Source: Planctomycetia bacterium (GTDB lineage: Bacteria > Planctomycetota > Brocadiia > Brocadiales > Brocadiaceae). From it: DNA of 64,000 bases. Below are positions 8,230 to 18,273 of this stretch, one piece after another (position 1 is the stretch's first letter; the number at the start of each line of letters is the position of its first letter). The stretch lies in NCBI GenBank assembly GCA_015075005.1, contig JABTVC010000001.1, positions 1,054,001-1,118,000 of the forward strand, read 5' to 3'. The notes under the pieces are model-generated. The model searched no databases. It had not been told where the DNA came from and saw nothing but the letters and a program-made list of their open reading frames with translations. A program made the translations under genes and the position numbers.

Positions 8230-9255
8230 ATGAGAAGTGGAATGAAAAAGATCGGTTTAATAGCCGCCATTGGGATAGTTGGTGTGGCGACGACTGGTCA
8301 GTTGATGGCAGGGACGCCGCAGGTAGTCGCGACGATTCAGACGGGGCCTGAGTGGGAACCGCTTCCCAGGGCGGAGCCCTTGACAGTGCCAGAGGTACAT
8401 TACCGGGTAAAGCACTCGCCGTATAAGAGCGAGTTGGTAAGGTACGGGCAGTTTCAGTTTAACGACGCATCCTGGGGATTGCAGGGTGAGTATGCATGTG
8501 CCAGCTGTCATTACGAGAGGGGGCAGACGACAGGGTTGATTTGGGACCTTGGAGACGAAGGATGGGGAAGCTGGAAGAACACGAAGTATATTCGTGGCGG
8601 AAGGTATTTGCCACCGTTCAGGCATGAGGGATTTACGGGGCATCCGGATGAAATTGTAGGGGCTACGAGTTCACTGGACAGGGTGTGCGGAAGAGACCCG
8701 GGATTTGTGTTCAGGAGTGAGAACTTTTCACCGCTGAGGTTGGAGGCGTTGATCTGCTACATCAGGGCACTGGAATTTACCGGAAGTCCGTTCAGGAATG
8801 CGGATGGTTCATTGACAGAGGCACAGAAGAGGGGCGAGAAGATATTTAATGACCCGAAGGTTGGTTGTGTAGAGTGTCATCCTGGCGAGTCAAGCGATCC
8901 GAAGGCCCTCTATAGTGATGCGCAGACACATGATGTAGGAACAGGCCGTGTTGGGGTGAAGGGTTTCAGGTCTACGCCTGGTAAGGTGTTCAACATGAAG
9001 GCATTGGATGCAGGTGAGGACCCCTATGGCGAGGAGAGCGACACGCCGATCATTGGGTTAGATCTGGTGAAGGAGTTTGACACACCAACATTAAGGGACA
9101 TTTATGCATCGGGTACGTATTTCCATGATGGTGGTGCAAGGACGTTGATGGATACGATCAACAACTCGGTAAATGAGAAGGACATGCATGGGAGGACGTC
9201 ACATCTGAGTACGCAGGAGTTACAGGACCTGGTTGAGTTTATGAAGGCGTTATAA
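8230..9255 (+). CDS. hzsC: Hydrazine synthase gamma subunit (di-haem, MauG/cytochrome c peroxidase-like)
   Basis: This 341-residue exported di-haem protein has a signal peptide (about 1-28), haem motifs CASCH (C90-H94) and CVECH (C213-H217), and the peroxidase-type C-terminus FDTPTLRDIYASGTYFHDGGARTL. In Kuenenia hydrazine synthase the gamma subunit is the MauG-like partner thought to reduce NO to hydroxylamine, which then moves to the alpha subunit. The extra cysteine in the RVCGRDPG segment (C153) is a candidate for the third thioether link reported for haem gamma-I (from memory). The gene lies 95 bp after hzsB and 90 bp before hzsA. In Scalindua beta and gamma are fused in this same order; here they are separate. 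Confidence 0.94.
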   Translation: MRSGMKKIGLIAAIGIVGVATTGQLMAGTPQVVATIQTGPEWEPLPRAEPLTVPEVHYRVKHSPYKSELVRYGQFQFNDASWGLQGEYACASCHYERGQTTGLIWDLGDEGWGSWKNTKYIRGGRYLPPFRHEGFTGHPDEIVGATSSLDRVCGRDPGFVFRSENFSPLRLEALICYIRALEFTGSPFRNADGSLTEAQKRGEKIFNDPKVGCVECHPGESSDPKALYSDAQTHDVGTGRVGVKGFRSTPGKVFNMKALDAGEDPYGEESDTPIIGLDLVKEFDTPTLRDIYASGTYFHDGGARTLMDTINNSVNEKDMHGRTSHLSTQELQDLVEFMKAL

Positions 9256-9345
9256 TTGTTAATGGATGGGTGAGCCAGATGTTTACCCTTTGGAATTGAA
9301 GAATATTTGAGCATTACGAAAACAGTGAAAGGAGAAGGCCAACAG

Positions 9346-11778
9346 ATGGGTAAGAGGAAAATAGGAGGAGTAGTGGCATCTGCGGTCATGGCAGGTGCGT
9401 TGGTCTGTGGGAGTATCTTTGCGTCGGGAAACCAGGTAATGGTAGGTGGTTCGAAGCAGGGAAAGGCCTTATGGACTGATTATAGCGGGATGTCAAAAGA
9501 GGTGCAGGGGGCAGTAGATGCGCTTTTATTTACGCAGTCACCGAGGACGGCAAAGGGCGATCCGTATCAGAGCTATCCGCACTATGTGCCTGAGGGCAGC
9601 CGGATTGTGTTGTATAATTTAAAGACGAAGGAATTGAAGGTATTGACGAATGATTTTGCGTCAGCCTTTGATCCATGCACGTATTGGGATGGTAAGAAGT
9701 TTGCGTTTGCCGGTGTGCACAAGAAGGGCGGCGGATGCCAGATATGGGAGATGAATGTAGATGGCAGCGGCCTGAGGCAGATGACCGATTACAAAGGTAC
9801 CTGCAGGGCACCGATCTACTATGCAGCAGGGAGTATCGAGGAAGGCCAGGGACGCATCATATGGAGAGACAGGTACTTTGAAGGAGACTGGAAGGAGCAC
9901 GGTACGGTAGAGAAGACGGGGTTCATCATCTTTGCCGGTTCTCCGGATGGCGTAATGGATGAGTATCATAATCCATATGCATATAATCTCTTCAGGTTAG
10001 ATACGCAGGGCGGTCATGTGACGGAGAGAATTACCGGACACGTGCTGTCTGGTATCGAGTTTCCCAGTATAAATACGACGATAGACCAGATTACCTACAA
10101 CATAAGCTCTAACTTTGATCCAGCGCTTACGCCGGATGGGAACATTTTGTTCTCCAGCACCCAGGCCAATGGCAGCAGGGCAGGTGGCAAAGGCAGGGTT
10201 ATGCTATGTGTGGACAACTGGGATGGCGCTTATCCGAGGCCGATCTATGGAAACTGTGATGATGAGATTGGTGGTGCAAGTGGCAAGTCTCAGGCCAAGA
10301 TCACCTTTGGAGACAGGAAGTTAGTGTATGTAGAGTCACCCTATATGAATTGGGGAGTAGGTCAGTTGGCATCGGTAAGTTGGGATGCCCCTTATAACAA
10401 GACCTACGCGAGATTGACCAAAGACGAGGGTGGGTTATACAGGAGTCCCTATCCGCTTCCTGATGACAGGATGTTGGTATCCTATGGGGAGAGGGGCGAC
10501 TTTGGTATCTATTGGTTTGATTTCAAGAGCGGTAAGGCAGGGGAGATGGTATACAATGATCCGGAGTGGAATGATCATCAGCCAGCCCCTATCTATATTA
10601 AGTACAAGCCAAGGTGGATCAATACCTTTACGGCAGGAAAGAACTTTGGTGTAACGGTCGTAACGTATCAGCCGTTTGATCAGGTGAAGGTGGAAGGGTA
10701 TCCACATTCATGGGGGACATGGATTTGTTTTGATACGACATTAACAGACCTTCCGGTAGGTCCATATCCGCATCAGAAGGCAAAGGATACGAAGCGTGGT
10801 GATGTAAAAGCGGTGAGGATTGTGGAGGGTGTGCAGTGTGTTGAGCCAGATGCGAGCAGATTCAAGGCTAAAGCAGGAAGCCATCTTTTGGGTGGATGCA
10901 GGTCAAGCAGCAATTCAGGTACGGCATTCCAGCAGAGGCGGATCATCGGGTATCAGTATGTAGAGGATGATGGCTCTGTGGTGACGTCTCAGACATCTGA
11001 CACACCATACTACATCCAGAACCTGGATGAGAGGGGTATGGCGGTACAGACGGCATTGATGTGGGCATATCTGAGGCCATATCATGGCAGGATATGCAGT
11101 GGATGTCATGATGGTTCATACCGTGGCAGGGCGTTCCAGAATCAGCATACCAAGGCGTTGTACAACTGGTGGTATGATGATCGCAGCCACTATGATTCAC
11201 CATTTGCCTTTGGATACCTGAAGTTTGACAAGAGTGGTATTTATCAGGGTGTAAAGCATGGTGATGATGTGGTGGTGCCAGCGGACGTGTACTATGGAGG
11301 TCCGTCGGGTACAACATCTCAGCCGGTGGAAGGGTTAACGGACGAGAAGAGGAGGACGGTGGATTTCCGCAGGGATATTCAGCCGATCATTGATGCAAAG
11401 TGCTCAGGTTGCCACAATGCAAGCAATCCGCCGAATCTTTCAGGTGGATCAGAGTTGGTGAGTGTGGACGGCGTAGCTGCATTCAGCCGTGCATACAACA
11501 GCTTGCTTGAGCCACAGAGGGGTAAGGATACAAATCTTGGTGGTAAATATATCAACCCATCATCAGCCATCAACAGCCTGGTGATTTGGAGACTATATGA
11601 GACACCGCTGAGTCAGTTTGCGCCGAGGGAGAATGTATTCCCGGTTGAAGGAAGGGTAATGCATGATAAGTTCCTCACGCAGGATGAGAGGTACTTGATT
11701 GTAGAGTGGATTGATATAGGTGGACAATGGGATAATATCCAGGGTCCTGATCTATATCCGGGCATAGTTGTTAGATAA
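9346..11778 (+). CDS. hzsA: Hydrazine synthase alpha subunit (catalytic, propeller plus two c-haems)
   Basis: The product is 810 residues from the ATG at 9346, chosen because GAAAGGAGAAGG lies just upstream and a signal peptide (MGKRKIGGVVASAVMAGALV) follows; an in-frame ATT-rich extension to 9307 has neither. An N-terminal propeller with WDGKKFAFAG- and TPDGNILFSS-type blades is followed by CSGCH at C584-H588, with a tyrosine four residues later (Y592), and CSGCH at C686-H690. In Kuenenia the alpha-I haem has an unusual tyrosine ligand just after the motif; the spacing fits. The reaction joins ammonia and hydroxylamine to hydrazine. Length, haem positions and gene order all agree with HzsA. 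The third gene of the hzsBCA set, it ends at a strong hairpin terminator. Confidence 0.95.
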   Translation: MGKRKIGGVVASAVMAGALVCGSIFASGNQVMVGGSKQGKALWTDYSGMSKEVQGAVDALLFTQSPRTAKGDPYQSYPHYVPEGSRIVLYNLKTKELKVLTNDFASAFDPCTYWDGKKFAFAGVHKKGGGCQIWEMNVDGSGLRQMTDYKGTCRAPIYYAAGSIEEGQGRIIWRDRYFEGDWKEHGTVEKTGFIIFAGSPDGVMDEYHNPYAYNLFRLDTQGGHVTERITGHVLSGIEFPSINTTIDQITYNISSNFDPALTPDGNILFSSTQANGSRAGGKGRVMLCVDNWDGAYPRPIYGNCDDEIGGASGKSQAKITFGDRKLVYVESPYMNWGVGQLASVSWDAPYNKTYARLTKDEGGLYRSPYPLPDDRMLVSYGERGDFGIYWFDFKSGKAGEMVYNDPEWNDHQPAPIYIKYKPRWINTFTAGKNFGVTVVTYQPFDQVKVEGYPHSWGTWICFDTTLTDLPVGPYPHQKAKDTKRGDVKAVRIVEGVQCVEPDASRFKAKAGSHLLGGCRSSSNSGTAFQQRRIIGYQYVEDDGSVVTSQTSDTPYYIQNLDERGMAVQTALMWAYLRPYHGRICSGCHDGSYRGRAFQNQHTKALYNWWYDDRSHYDSPFAFGYLKFDKSGIYQGVKHGDDVVVPADVYYGGPSGTTSQPVEGLTDEKRRTVDFRRDIQPIIDAKCSGCHNASNPPNLSGGSELVSVDGVAAFSRAYNSLLEPQRGKDTNLGGKYINPSSAINSLVIWRLYETPLSQFAPRENVFPVEGRVMHDKFLTQDERYLIVEWIDIGGQWDNIQGPDLYPGIVVR

Positions 11779-11843
11779 CGCCTGAGATAAATCCATGGGA
11801 TTGTCCTTGTGAAGTCCTGGGAATGAGAGATTGTAATCAAGTG

Positions 11844-11893
11844 AAGAGCTGGGTTAGGTGGGGTGATACCTACTGCCCAGCTCTTTGCGTTTT
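11844..11893 (+). terminator. Rho-independent terminator after hzsA
   Basis: A perfect 10-bp stem (AAGAGCTGGG at 11844-11853 with CCCAGCTCTT at 11876-11885) is extended inward by a second stem (TAGGT 11855-11859 with ACCTA 11868-11872). A T-rich tail follows. It lies about 65 bp after the hzsA stop and isolates the hydrazine synthase genes from the DUF1573 gene. Confidence 0.82.
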
Positions 11894-11991
11894 AAGATTA
11901 TCGATATTGATTTTATTTGATTTGATTAACGGTATAAACTATCATTGTTTGAAATATTATTAAATTGAGTCTATTAGGGGATTTCCATATT

Positions 11992-13020
11992 ATGAAAAAT
12001 ATTTACATATGCTTTATCATAATACAAATATTAGTTTTCGGTGAGTGTTCTAATATTTTAGCATCTGATAACAAAAAAAAAGCAGATTTCAGGAATGAGA
12101 AAATTTCAGAAAAGCCTATAATAGTATTTGAAAAACAAAACTATGATTTTGGTAAAATTTATATCGGTGATATCATGGAACATGGATTCAAGTTTAAAAA
12201 TGACGGGGATGGTGAATTAATTATCCATAATGTTAAGACTTCGTGTGGTTGTACGGCTGCCCTGGTTTCAAAGAGTAACTTACTGAAAGATGAAGAAGGG
12301 GAGGTGAAAATAAAATTTAATCCTGGCCGTTTTGTTGGTAAAGTTACGAAGGCGGTCACTGTAAATTCTAATGACCCGCAAAATCCATCGTGCAAGTTAA
12401 CTATTACAGGCGAAGTAAGAGAAGAAGTTAGTGTTAATCCAAAGCATATCAACTTTGGTATTATACGGAAGGGAGACTCGTGCACGAGGACCATTGAAAT
12501 AAAGATAATACCAGAAATGAAAACAGAAATTAAGAAGGTTGAATCACCAAATTCCTATATTACGATTACACAAATTAAATCAAAGGGGAATAGTTCTTAT
12601 AATTATCAAGTCAATATTAGTAAGTACGATTATATTGGCAAATTTAGTGGAATGGTTTTTGTGTATACAAATAGCAGCAAGCAGGAAAGAATTGATATCC
12701 CATTTTCTGGAGAAGTAATCGGGGATATTACTATTTATCCTGAGATATTGTCTTTTGGAAATATAAAAATAAATCAGAATGTAAATAGAACGGTTATTGT
12801 TAATTTTGTGAATAAAGATATAAAAATAGAAAAGATTGAGGTCGATCCAGATATAATAAAATACACTATCTCTGAGTTAAATAATAATAGTAAAAAGATT
12901 GATGTTAAATTGGGTGATGATACAGCAAATGGGAAAATTACCGGTAGTCTAAAAATATATACAAATAGTACTATTCAACCTGTGATTAATATTCCAATAT
13001 ATGGAGAGATAAAAGGATAA
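11992..13020 (+). CDS. Exported DUF1573 (immunoglobulin-like repeat) protein
   Basis: This is a 342-residue protein with a signal peptide (MKNIYICFIIIQILVFGECS) followed by about three Ig-like repeats. The first contains the DUF1573 signature: FGKIYIGDIMEHGFKFKNDG, then TSCGCTAA. The later repeats open with INFGIIRKGD and LSFGNIKINQ. I chose ATG 11992 over 11965 because an AGGGG ribosome site precedes it and the signal peptide then starts cleanly. The DUF1573 function is unknown; the fold suggests an adhesion or scaffold role outside the cytoplasm. It is followed after 17 bp by a phosphoesterase-like/tetrahaem protein, so the two are probably translated from one message. Confidence 0.8.
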   Translation: MKNIYICFIIIQILVFGECSNILASDNKKKADFRNEKISEKPIIVFEKQNYDFGKIYIGDIMEHGFKFKNDGDGELIIHNVKTSCGCTAALVSKSNLLKDEEGEVKIKFNPGRFVGKVTKAVTVNSNDPQNPSCKLTITGEVREEVSVNPKHINFGIIRKGDSCTRTIEIKIIPEMKTEIKKVESPNSYITITQIKSKGNSSYNYQVNISKYDYIGKFSGMVFVYTNSSKQERIDIPFSGEVIGDITIYPEILSFGNIKINQNVNRTVIVNFVNKDIKIEKIEVDPDIIKYTISELNNNSKKIDVKLGDDTANGKITGSLKIYTNSTIQPVINIPIYGEIKG

Positions 13021-13037
13021 AAAGATATCACTTTTCA

Positions 13038-14408
13038 ATGAAGAAACGTATTGGATGTTTATTAATATTTTTGGGTATTTTTTTCTTTACTGAAAATTAT
13101 ACCTTCGCGCGGGAGATAGTAATAATATTTTCCGGTGAAGAATTTGGAAATCTTGAACCGTGTGGATGTTTTGAGGGACAACATGGTGGTATTTCAAAAA
13201 GATATTCATTTATCGATTTGTTTAAAAACCAAAAAAACACAATATTACCTGTGAGCCTGGGAGATCTTCCTAAAGGGTGCAATAGACAAGATGAAATTAA
13301 AATGGAGATTCTCTATCGTGCGATGGGGCAAATGGGTTATGTGTTACACAATCTAGGTGAAAAAGATATTGAAATTAACCCGCAAATACTCAGTTATTTA
13401 TCTCAAACGAGTAAAGTGAATTTCCTTTCCAGCAATGTCGAGATTGTTTCCTCATTTCCAATCAAAATTGACAAATCTATCATAACGGAATCTTTTGATT
13501 TTGAGCATCCTGTTAAAATAGCTTTTTTGGGTATCCTTTCAAAAACTTTTCTTAGTTCATATGTAAGTGGTTATGTAAATATATCTGACCCAATAAAGGC
13601 CCTCAGGCCTTTAGTCAAACAATTAAGAGACAAGGTAAATCTCATTGTGCTACTTTCACATGCATCACGGGAAGAGTCAATGGAAATTGCAAAATGTTTT
13701 CCGGAAATAGGGCTAATCATCACTGGACATAATATGGATGAGCCAAAGGATACAATATCATATGTAAATAATAGCCCAGTTGTTTCTTCTGGGATGAATG
13801 GAAAATATATTGGAATTGCAAGGTATTCAATAAATAATAAAACTGCAAATAAAGGTTTAGAAAGGAAGTCAGTTGAAGTTGTTTCCTTAGACGATACCTA
13901 TCAAGACTCAAAAGAAATGATAGCTTTATTAAAAGAATATCAACAAATATTACTCGATGAGGATTTGGCAAGAAAAATACCCCGAGCACCGCTATCAAAC
14001 GGTTTAGCATATGTGGGTAGTTTTGTCTGCGGAATGTGCCATAAGGCAATATACGATCACTGGTACAAAACAACACATAGTACCTCTTATCGTACCTTAG
14101 TGAGTAGTGGACATCAATTAGATCCGGAGTGTATTAAGTGTCACACCACTGGATACGGAGATGTTTCCGGATTTCTTGATCACGAAAAAGATCAAAATCT
14201 GATACATGTAGGTTGCGAAAGCTGCCACGATGCGGGGAGTAAACATATAAAGGGTGTAAACGATGCGTATGGTCAGACAGATGAGAGTAAGTGTGCAGTT
14301 TGTCATGATAGTGCTCATAGTCCAAAGTTTCAATTTAGGGAATACTGGAAGAAGATCGAGCATCCAGAAGAAATGACTAAAAAGCTGCCTAAAAATATTG
14401 AAAACTAA
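13038..14408 (+). CDS. Phosphoesterase-like protein fused to a tetrahaem cytochrome c554-type domain
   Basis: The 456-residue exported protein has a signal peptide at 1-24. Residues about 25-290 resemble the UshA/5'-nucleotidase metallophosphoesterase fold (IVIIFSGEEFGNLEPCGCFEGQHGG, then LPVSLGDLPKG, NFLSSNVE, IVLLSHASREE, LIITGHNMDEP). The first metal motif D-x-H is not recognisable, so hydrolase activity is doubtful. The C-terminal part carries four haem sites: CGMCH (C331), CIKCH (C365), CESCH (C393) and CAVCH (C419). EPCGC-type fusions of this kind occur, as I recall, in Planctomycetes. It follows a DUF1573 gene by 17 bp; its stop overlaps the next start. Substrate and redox partner are unknown. 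Confidence 0.75.
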   Translation: MKKRIGCLLIFLGIFFFTENYTFAREIVIIFSGEEFGNLEPCGCFEGQHGGISKRYSFIDLFKNQKNTILPVSLGDLPKGCNRQDEIKMEILYRAMGQMGYVLHNLGEKDIEINPQILSYLSQTSKVNFLSSNVEIVSSFPIKIDKSIITESFDFEHPVKIAFLGILSKTFLSSYVSGYVNISDPIKALRPLVKQLRDKVNLIVLLSHASREESMEIAKCFPEIGLIITGHNMDEPKDTISYVNNSPVVSSGMNGKYIGIARYSINNKTANKGLERKSVEVVSLDDTYQDSKEMIALLKEYQQILLDEDLARKIPRAPLSNGLAYVGSFVCGMCHKAIYDHWYKTTHSTSYRTLVSSGHQLDPECIKCHTTGYGDVSGFLDHEKDQNLIHVGCESCHDAGSKHIKGVNDAYGQTDESKCAVCHDSAHSPKFQFREYWKKIEHPEEMTKKLPKNIEN

Positions 14409-15695
14409 TGATCAAGATTGCGTTTTATTGGCATCAACACCAGCCATATTATAAAGACAATTTGACCAATGAATACGCTATGCCATGGGTAAGACTGCAT
14501 GGGATAAAGGATTACATTGGTATGGCGCTATTGTTGGAAAACTTTCCAACGATACATCAAACGTTTAATTTTGTATCATGCCTCTTGGAACAACTCAACG
14601 ACTATGGAGAGAATTGTGCCATCGATCGATTTTGGAAATTAACAGACATATCTGCAGGGGATTTAACAGAAGACGACAAACTTTATATATTGGATAATTT
14701 CTTCTCTGCAAACCATCAAACCATGATCGATATTCATTCAAAGTATAAAGAATTATTGAAGAAGAGAGACTTTAGTAAAGAAATCGTCACGCGAGATACT
14801 CAAGAATTTTTCCAACGAGGATTTCCAGGACTTGCAGGTTTGGGCCAATCTTACGTGGTATAATCCTTTAATTATTCAAAGAGATCACGTTCTATCTGAA
14901 TTAGTAAAAAAGGGTGAAGGATTCACGAAGGAAGATAAAGAGGTCGTGTTGTCAAAACAATTAGAGATAATAAGACAGGTCATTCCGTTCCATAAACGAT
15001 TACAGGATTCTAATTTTGACTCAAGCAGGCTTTCGAAGGTATCTTTCGCCTGGTTCGTGGATTGGCCATAACCTGGCAACATGGATTGGGCATGAAGAAA
15101 AGAACGCGGCTTGGGATTTGGTGGAAGACACACGATCTTTTCTTGTAAATCAAACGAAAGGGGTACCCTTTTATCAAAGAACGACAGTGTGTGTAAGGCA
15201 TGGGAAGAGATATTTATAGCAGAAGGTAGTGATTGGTTTTGGTGGTTTGGCGACGACCATGCGACCCATTATAAAGATGAATTTGACCGCTTGTTTAGAC
15301 TTCACCTTAAAAATGTATATAAGTCATTTATAAGAGTGGATTTCCAGAAAGATTTATTGTATCAATATAGGGAAAGAGGGAGACTTGTAATTACTTTTGT
15401 TCAACCAGAAGAATTACAAGTTTCTACATGTGCTTTTGCTGAGGAACGGTTAAGTTTTAAGGTGAAGAATAAAAGCTGTGCGTGTGATACTAAAGATTAT
15501 TATAGCATCTCTTTTGATAAAATAATGGAATTGTCTTGTCCCTTTGCAGATTTAGGTCTTTTTCCGGGCACAGAAGCAGAATTTTTTGTAGAATTTGTGA
15601 GTGACGATGAAGTTATTCAGAGGATACCACGTATGACGGTATTCTGTTTTTCTGTGCCATCGAAAGAGTTTGAAAGAATGATGTGGCAGATATAA
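14408..15695 (+). pseudogene. Glycoside hydrolase family 57 gene with central deletion and frameshifts
   Basis: The N-terminus is clearly GH57 (alpha-amylase/glucanotransferase type): IAFYWHQHQPYY and TFNFVSCLLEQL. Reading breaks near 14820, where one extra G moves the frame, then continues as WANLTWYNPLIIQRDHV to about 15010. After HKRLQDSN the sequence jumps to the family's late motif [15 protein letters not shown]. The stretch expected between them, holding the catalytic acid region, is missing, and a further shift precedes the C-terminal motif [21 protein letters not shown]. The whole span codes for about 430 residues where the family has about 700. The missing centre makes this a true pseudogene and not just an indel artefact. 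It precedes galT and glgA, fitting a former glycogen operon. Confidence 0.85.
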
Positions 15696-15751
15696 CAATA
15701 CGAAATAAACTGTAAGTTTGTTTTCTATAAGAGAGTGGAGGATAAAAAAGC

Positions 15752-16777
15752 ATGCCGGAACTTAGAAAGGACCCCGTTTCTGGTCGTTGGGTAATTATTG
15801 CTACAGAAAGAGCTATGCGACCAACCGATTTCAGATCGGAACCACAGTTTATTAAGGGAGGTTTTTGCCCGTTTTGTGAGGGAAATGAGGAGAAGACGCC
15901 ACCTGAAATTATGGCGTATAGAGAAAAAGGTACTCAATCAAATGCAAAAGGATGGAGAGTGAGGGTGGTGCCGAATAAATTTCCCGCTTTAAGAATAGAG
16001 GGTAATTTGAGTAAGCACGGTGAAGGAATCTATGACTCTATGAATGGTATTGGGGCACATGAAGTCATTATCGAAAGTCCGAAACATATCACTTCTTTGA
16101 CAGAACTGGATAATAATCAAGTAGAAGAAATATTGTGGGCATATAGGGACAGACTCATTGATCTAAAAAAAGACAAGAGGTTTATCTATGGATTGCTTTT
16201 CAAAAATGTCGGTACAGCTGCTGGTGCAAGTTTAGAACATTCCCATTCACAATTAATTGTTACACCTATTGTACCTACATCTGTTGTTCATGAAATGAAT
16301 GGATGCGAAGAATTTTACAAGTACCGGGGTCGCGGGTTATTTTGTGATATGATTCAACAAGAACTTGCTACGAGGGCTCGAATTGTGTTTGAAAGTGATA
16401 TCTTTGTTGCCTTTACACCATATGCCTCACGATTTCCATTCGAAGTATGGATTCTTTCAAAAAATCATTCGTCACACTTTGAGAATTTGCAAAAACTTGA
16501 GGCTGAAGAATTAGCACATGCGTTACGTACTGTTCTCCTCAAGCTCGAGGCATCACTTGAGTTTCCTCCGTACAATTATATTGTCCATACAACACCATTT
16601 GTACTTGGAGAGCTCGAATATTATCACTGGCACATTGAGATTATTCCGCAATTGACAAGGGTTGCAGGTTTCGAATGGGGTAGTGGTTTTTATATAAATA
16701 CGGTTACTCCCGAAAATGCTGCAGAATTTCTCAGAAACGTAACCATTGAAAAGAAAGCCGTAGCGATACGACCGTGA
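15752..16777 (+). CDS. galT: Galactose-1-phosphate uridylyltransferase-like nucleotidyltransferase
   Basis: The 341-residue cytoplasmic enzyme of the HIT superfamily exchanges UMP (or, in some family members, AMP) between sugar-1-phosphates and nucleotide sugars. Motifs seen are [18 protein letters not shown] at the N-terminus, a zinc-type CPFCEGNE near residue 40, [10 protein letters not shown], and the active-site histidine triad [12 protein letters not shown] near residue 165. The closing [14 protein letters not shown] completes the fold. The ribosome site GTGGAGG lies upstream of 15752. Its stop overlaps the GTG start of glgA by 4 bp, so the two are coupled. With glgA next door, a role in feeding glucose-1-phosphate or nucleotide sugar into glycogen is likely. 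The exact nucleotide specificity cannot be read from sequence. Confidence 0.9.
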   Translation: MPELRKDPVSGRWVIIATERAMRPTDFRSEPQFIKGGFCPFCEGNEEKTPPEIMAYREKGTQSNAKGWRVRVVPNKFPALRIEGNLSKHGEGIYDSMNGIGAHEVIIESPKHITSLTELDNNQVEEILWAYRDRLIDLKKDKRFIYGLLFKNVGTAAGASLEHSHSQLIVTPIVPTSVVHEMNGCEEFYKYRGRGLFCDMIQQELATRARIVFESDIFVAFTPYASRFPFEVWILSKNHSSHFENLQKLEAEELAHALRTVLLKLEASLEFPPYNYIVHTTPFVLGELEYYHWHIEIIPQLTRVAGFEWGSGFYINTVTPENAAEFLRNVTIEKKAVAIRP

Positions 16778-18240
16778 AGGTTATCTATTTATCGTCCGAA
16801 GTGGTGCCGTTTGCAAAAACCGGTGGTCTGGCTGATATCGCTGGGGCAATCCCCAAGAGCCTGCAAAAAATAGGGGTGGAAATGATAGTCTTCATGCCCT
16901 TCTATCGCGTTGTTAAAGAAAATGCATATCCGGTAAAAAAAACTGATATACGGTTTGAGGTGAGAATTGGCGGTAAAATTAAATACGGGTTTGTGTATAA
17001 AGGATTTTTGCCAGATTCGCAGGTACCTATTTATTTTTTAGACAACGAACAATACTTTAGTCGGCAGGGCTTATATAATTATTTAGGAACAATGAATGAT
17101 TATGAGGATAATAGTGAGCGGTTCATCTTTTTTTCGCAGGGTGTTTTAGAGGTTGTAGAAAAGCTCAACGTATTTCCACACATACTGCACTGTAACGATT
17201 GGCAAACAGGGCTTGTACCTGTCTATGTAAAAACAAAGTACGCGGGAAAGGCATGTTTCAAAAATACAAAGACAATTTTAACCATCCATAATCTTGCATA
17301 TCAGGGAAATTTTGGGCACTTGGATATGAACCTGACAGGCTTAGACTGGTCCCTTTTTACCTGGAAACAATTGGAATTCTATGGAAAACTGAGCTTTTTA
17401 AAAGGAGGCATTGTTTTTAGTGACCTCATTACCACGGTTAGCAAAACATACGCTCAGGAGATTCAAACGCCTGAGTTTGGTGAAGGTCTGGATGGTGTGC
17501 TCAAAGAAAGAGCAAACGATATTTATGGAATTATTAACGGGATTGATTATACGATATGGAACCCGGAAACGGACAAATTTATCATTGCAAATTATGGAAC
17601 AAAAAATCTCAGCGGAAAGCGTCTTTGTAAAAAGGCGCTGCAAGGAAAATATAACCTTCCTGAGAGGGATGTTCCCGTTATTGGGATGATAACACGTTTG
17701 GCAGATCAAAAAGGATTAGATTTAGTTGTGGATAGATTCCAGGATTTTATGAAGGTGGACATCCAGTTTATTTTGTTAGGAACCGGTGAACAGCGATACC
17801 ATGAATTCTTTCAGAATTATGCAAAAACACATCCTACAAAAGTAGCAGTAAAATTGAGTTTTGATGAACGTTCTGCGCATGAGATTGAGGCAGGGGCTGA
17901 TATGTTCTTAATGCCGTCACGGTACGAACCTTGTGGGTTAAATCAATTGTACAGCCTAAGATATGGTACCGTTCCGATTGTTAGAAATACCGGAGGGCTT
18001 GCAGATACAATTGTTGATGTGCGGTCTAAGCCTTTGAGCAACGGAAAGGCAAATGGCTTCTCCTTTCAGGCGTATAACTCAGATTTGTTACTAGCTACGA
18101 TTATCAGGGCTATGAATTTATTTAAAGACAAGACACAATGGACGAATCTCATGAAAAATGGAATGGCACAGGATTGGTCGTGGGAAAGAAGCGCACGGGA
18201 ATATGCTACACTTTATAAAAATATTGTAAAAGAAAAATAA
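16774..18240 (+). CDS. glgA: Glycogen synthase
   Basis: This is a 488-residue GT5 glycosyltransferase that transfers glucose from ADP-glucose to the growing alpha-1,4-glucan in the cytoplasm. The N-terminal [13 protein letters not shown] motif binds the nucleotide sugar, [11 protein letters not shown] is typical of the family, and the C-terminal domain carries [19 protein letters not shown] and [10 protein letters not shown]. It starts with GTG at 16774 inside the galT stop (GTGA overlap). The length is normal. It probably makes storage glycogen, which anammox bacteria are known to accumulate. Confidence 0.95.
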   Translation: MKVIYLSSEVVPFAKTGGLADIAGAIPKSLQKIGVEMIVFMPFYRVVKENAYPVKKTDIRFEVRIGGKIKYGFVYKGFLPDSQVPIYFLDNEQYFSRQGLYNYLGTMNDYEDNSERFIFFSQGVLEVVEKLNVFPHILHCNDWQTGLVPVYVKTKYAGKACFKNTKTILTIHNLAYQGNFGHLDMNLTGLDWSLFTWKQLEFYGKLSFLKGGIVFSDLITTVSKTYAQEIQTPEFGEGLDGVLKERANDIYGIINGIDYTIWNPETDKFIIANYGTKNLSGKRLCKKALQGKYNLPERDVPVIGMITRLADQKGLDLVVDRFQDFMKVDIQFILLGTGEQRYHEFFQNYAKTHPTKVAVKLSFDERSAHEIEAGADMFLMPSRYEPCGLNQLYSLRYGTVPIVRNTGGLADTIVDVRSKPLSNGKANGFSFQAYNSDLLLATIIRAMNLFKDKTQWTNLMKNGMAQDWSWERSAREYATLYKNIVKEK

Positions 18241-18273
18241 CCTGACAGGTCATGGTATGAAGAGTGGATTGTT

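Noticed and set aside
9307..9345. Longer N-terminus of hzsA from 9307
   Set aside because: The strong ribosome site and the signal peptide both point to ATG 9346.
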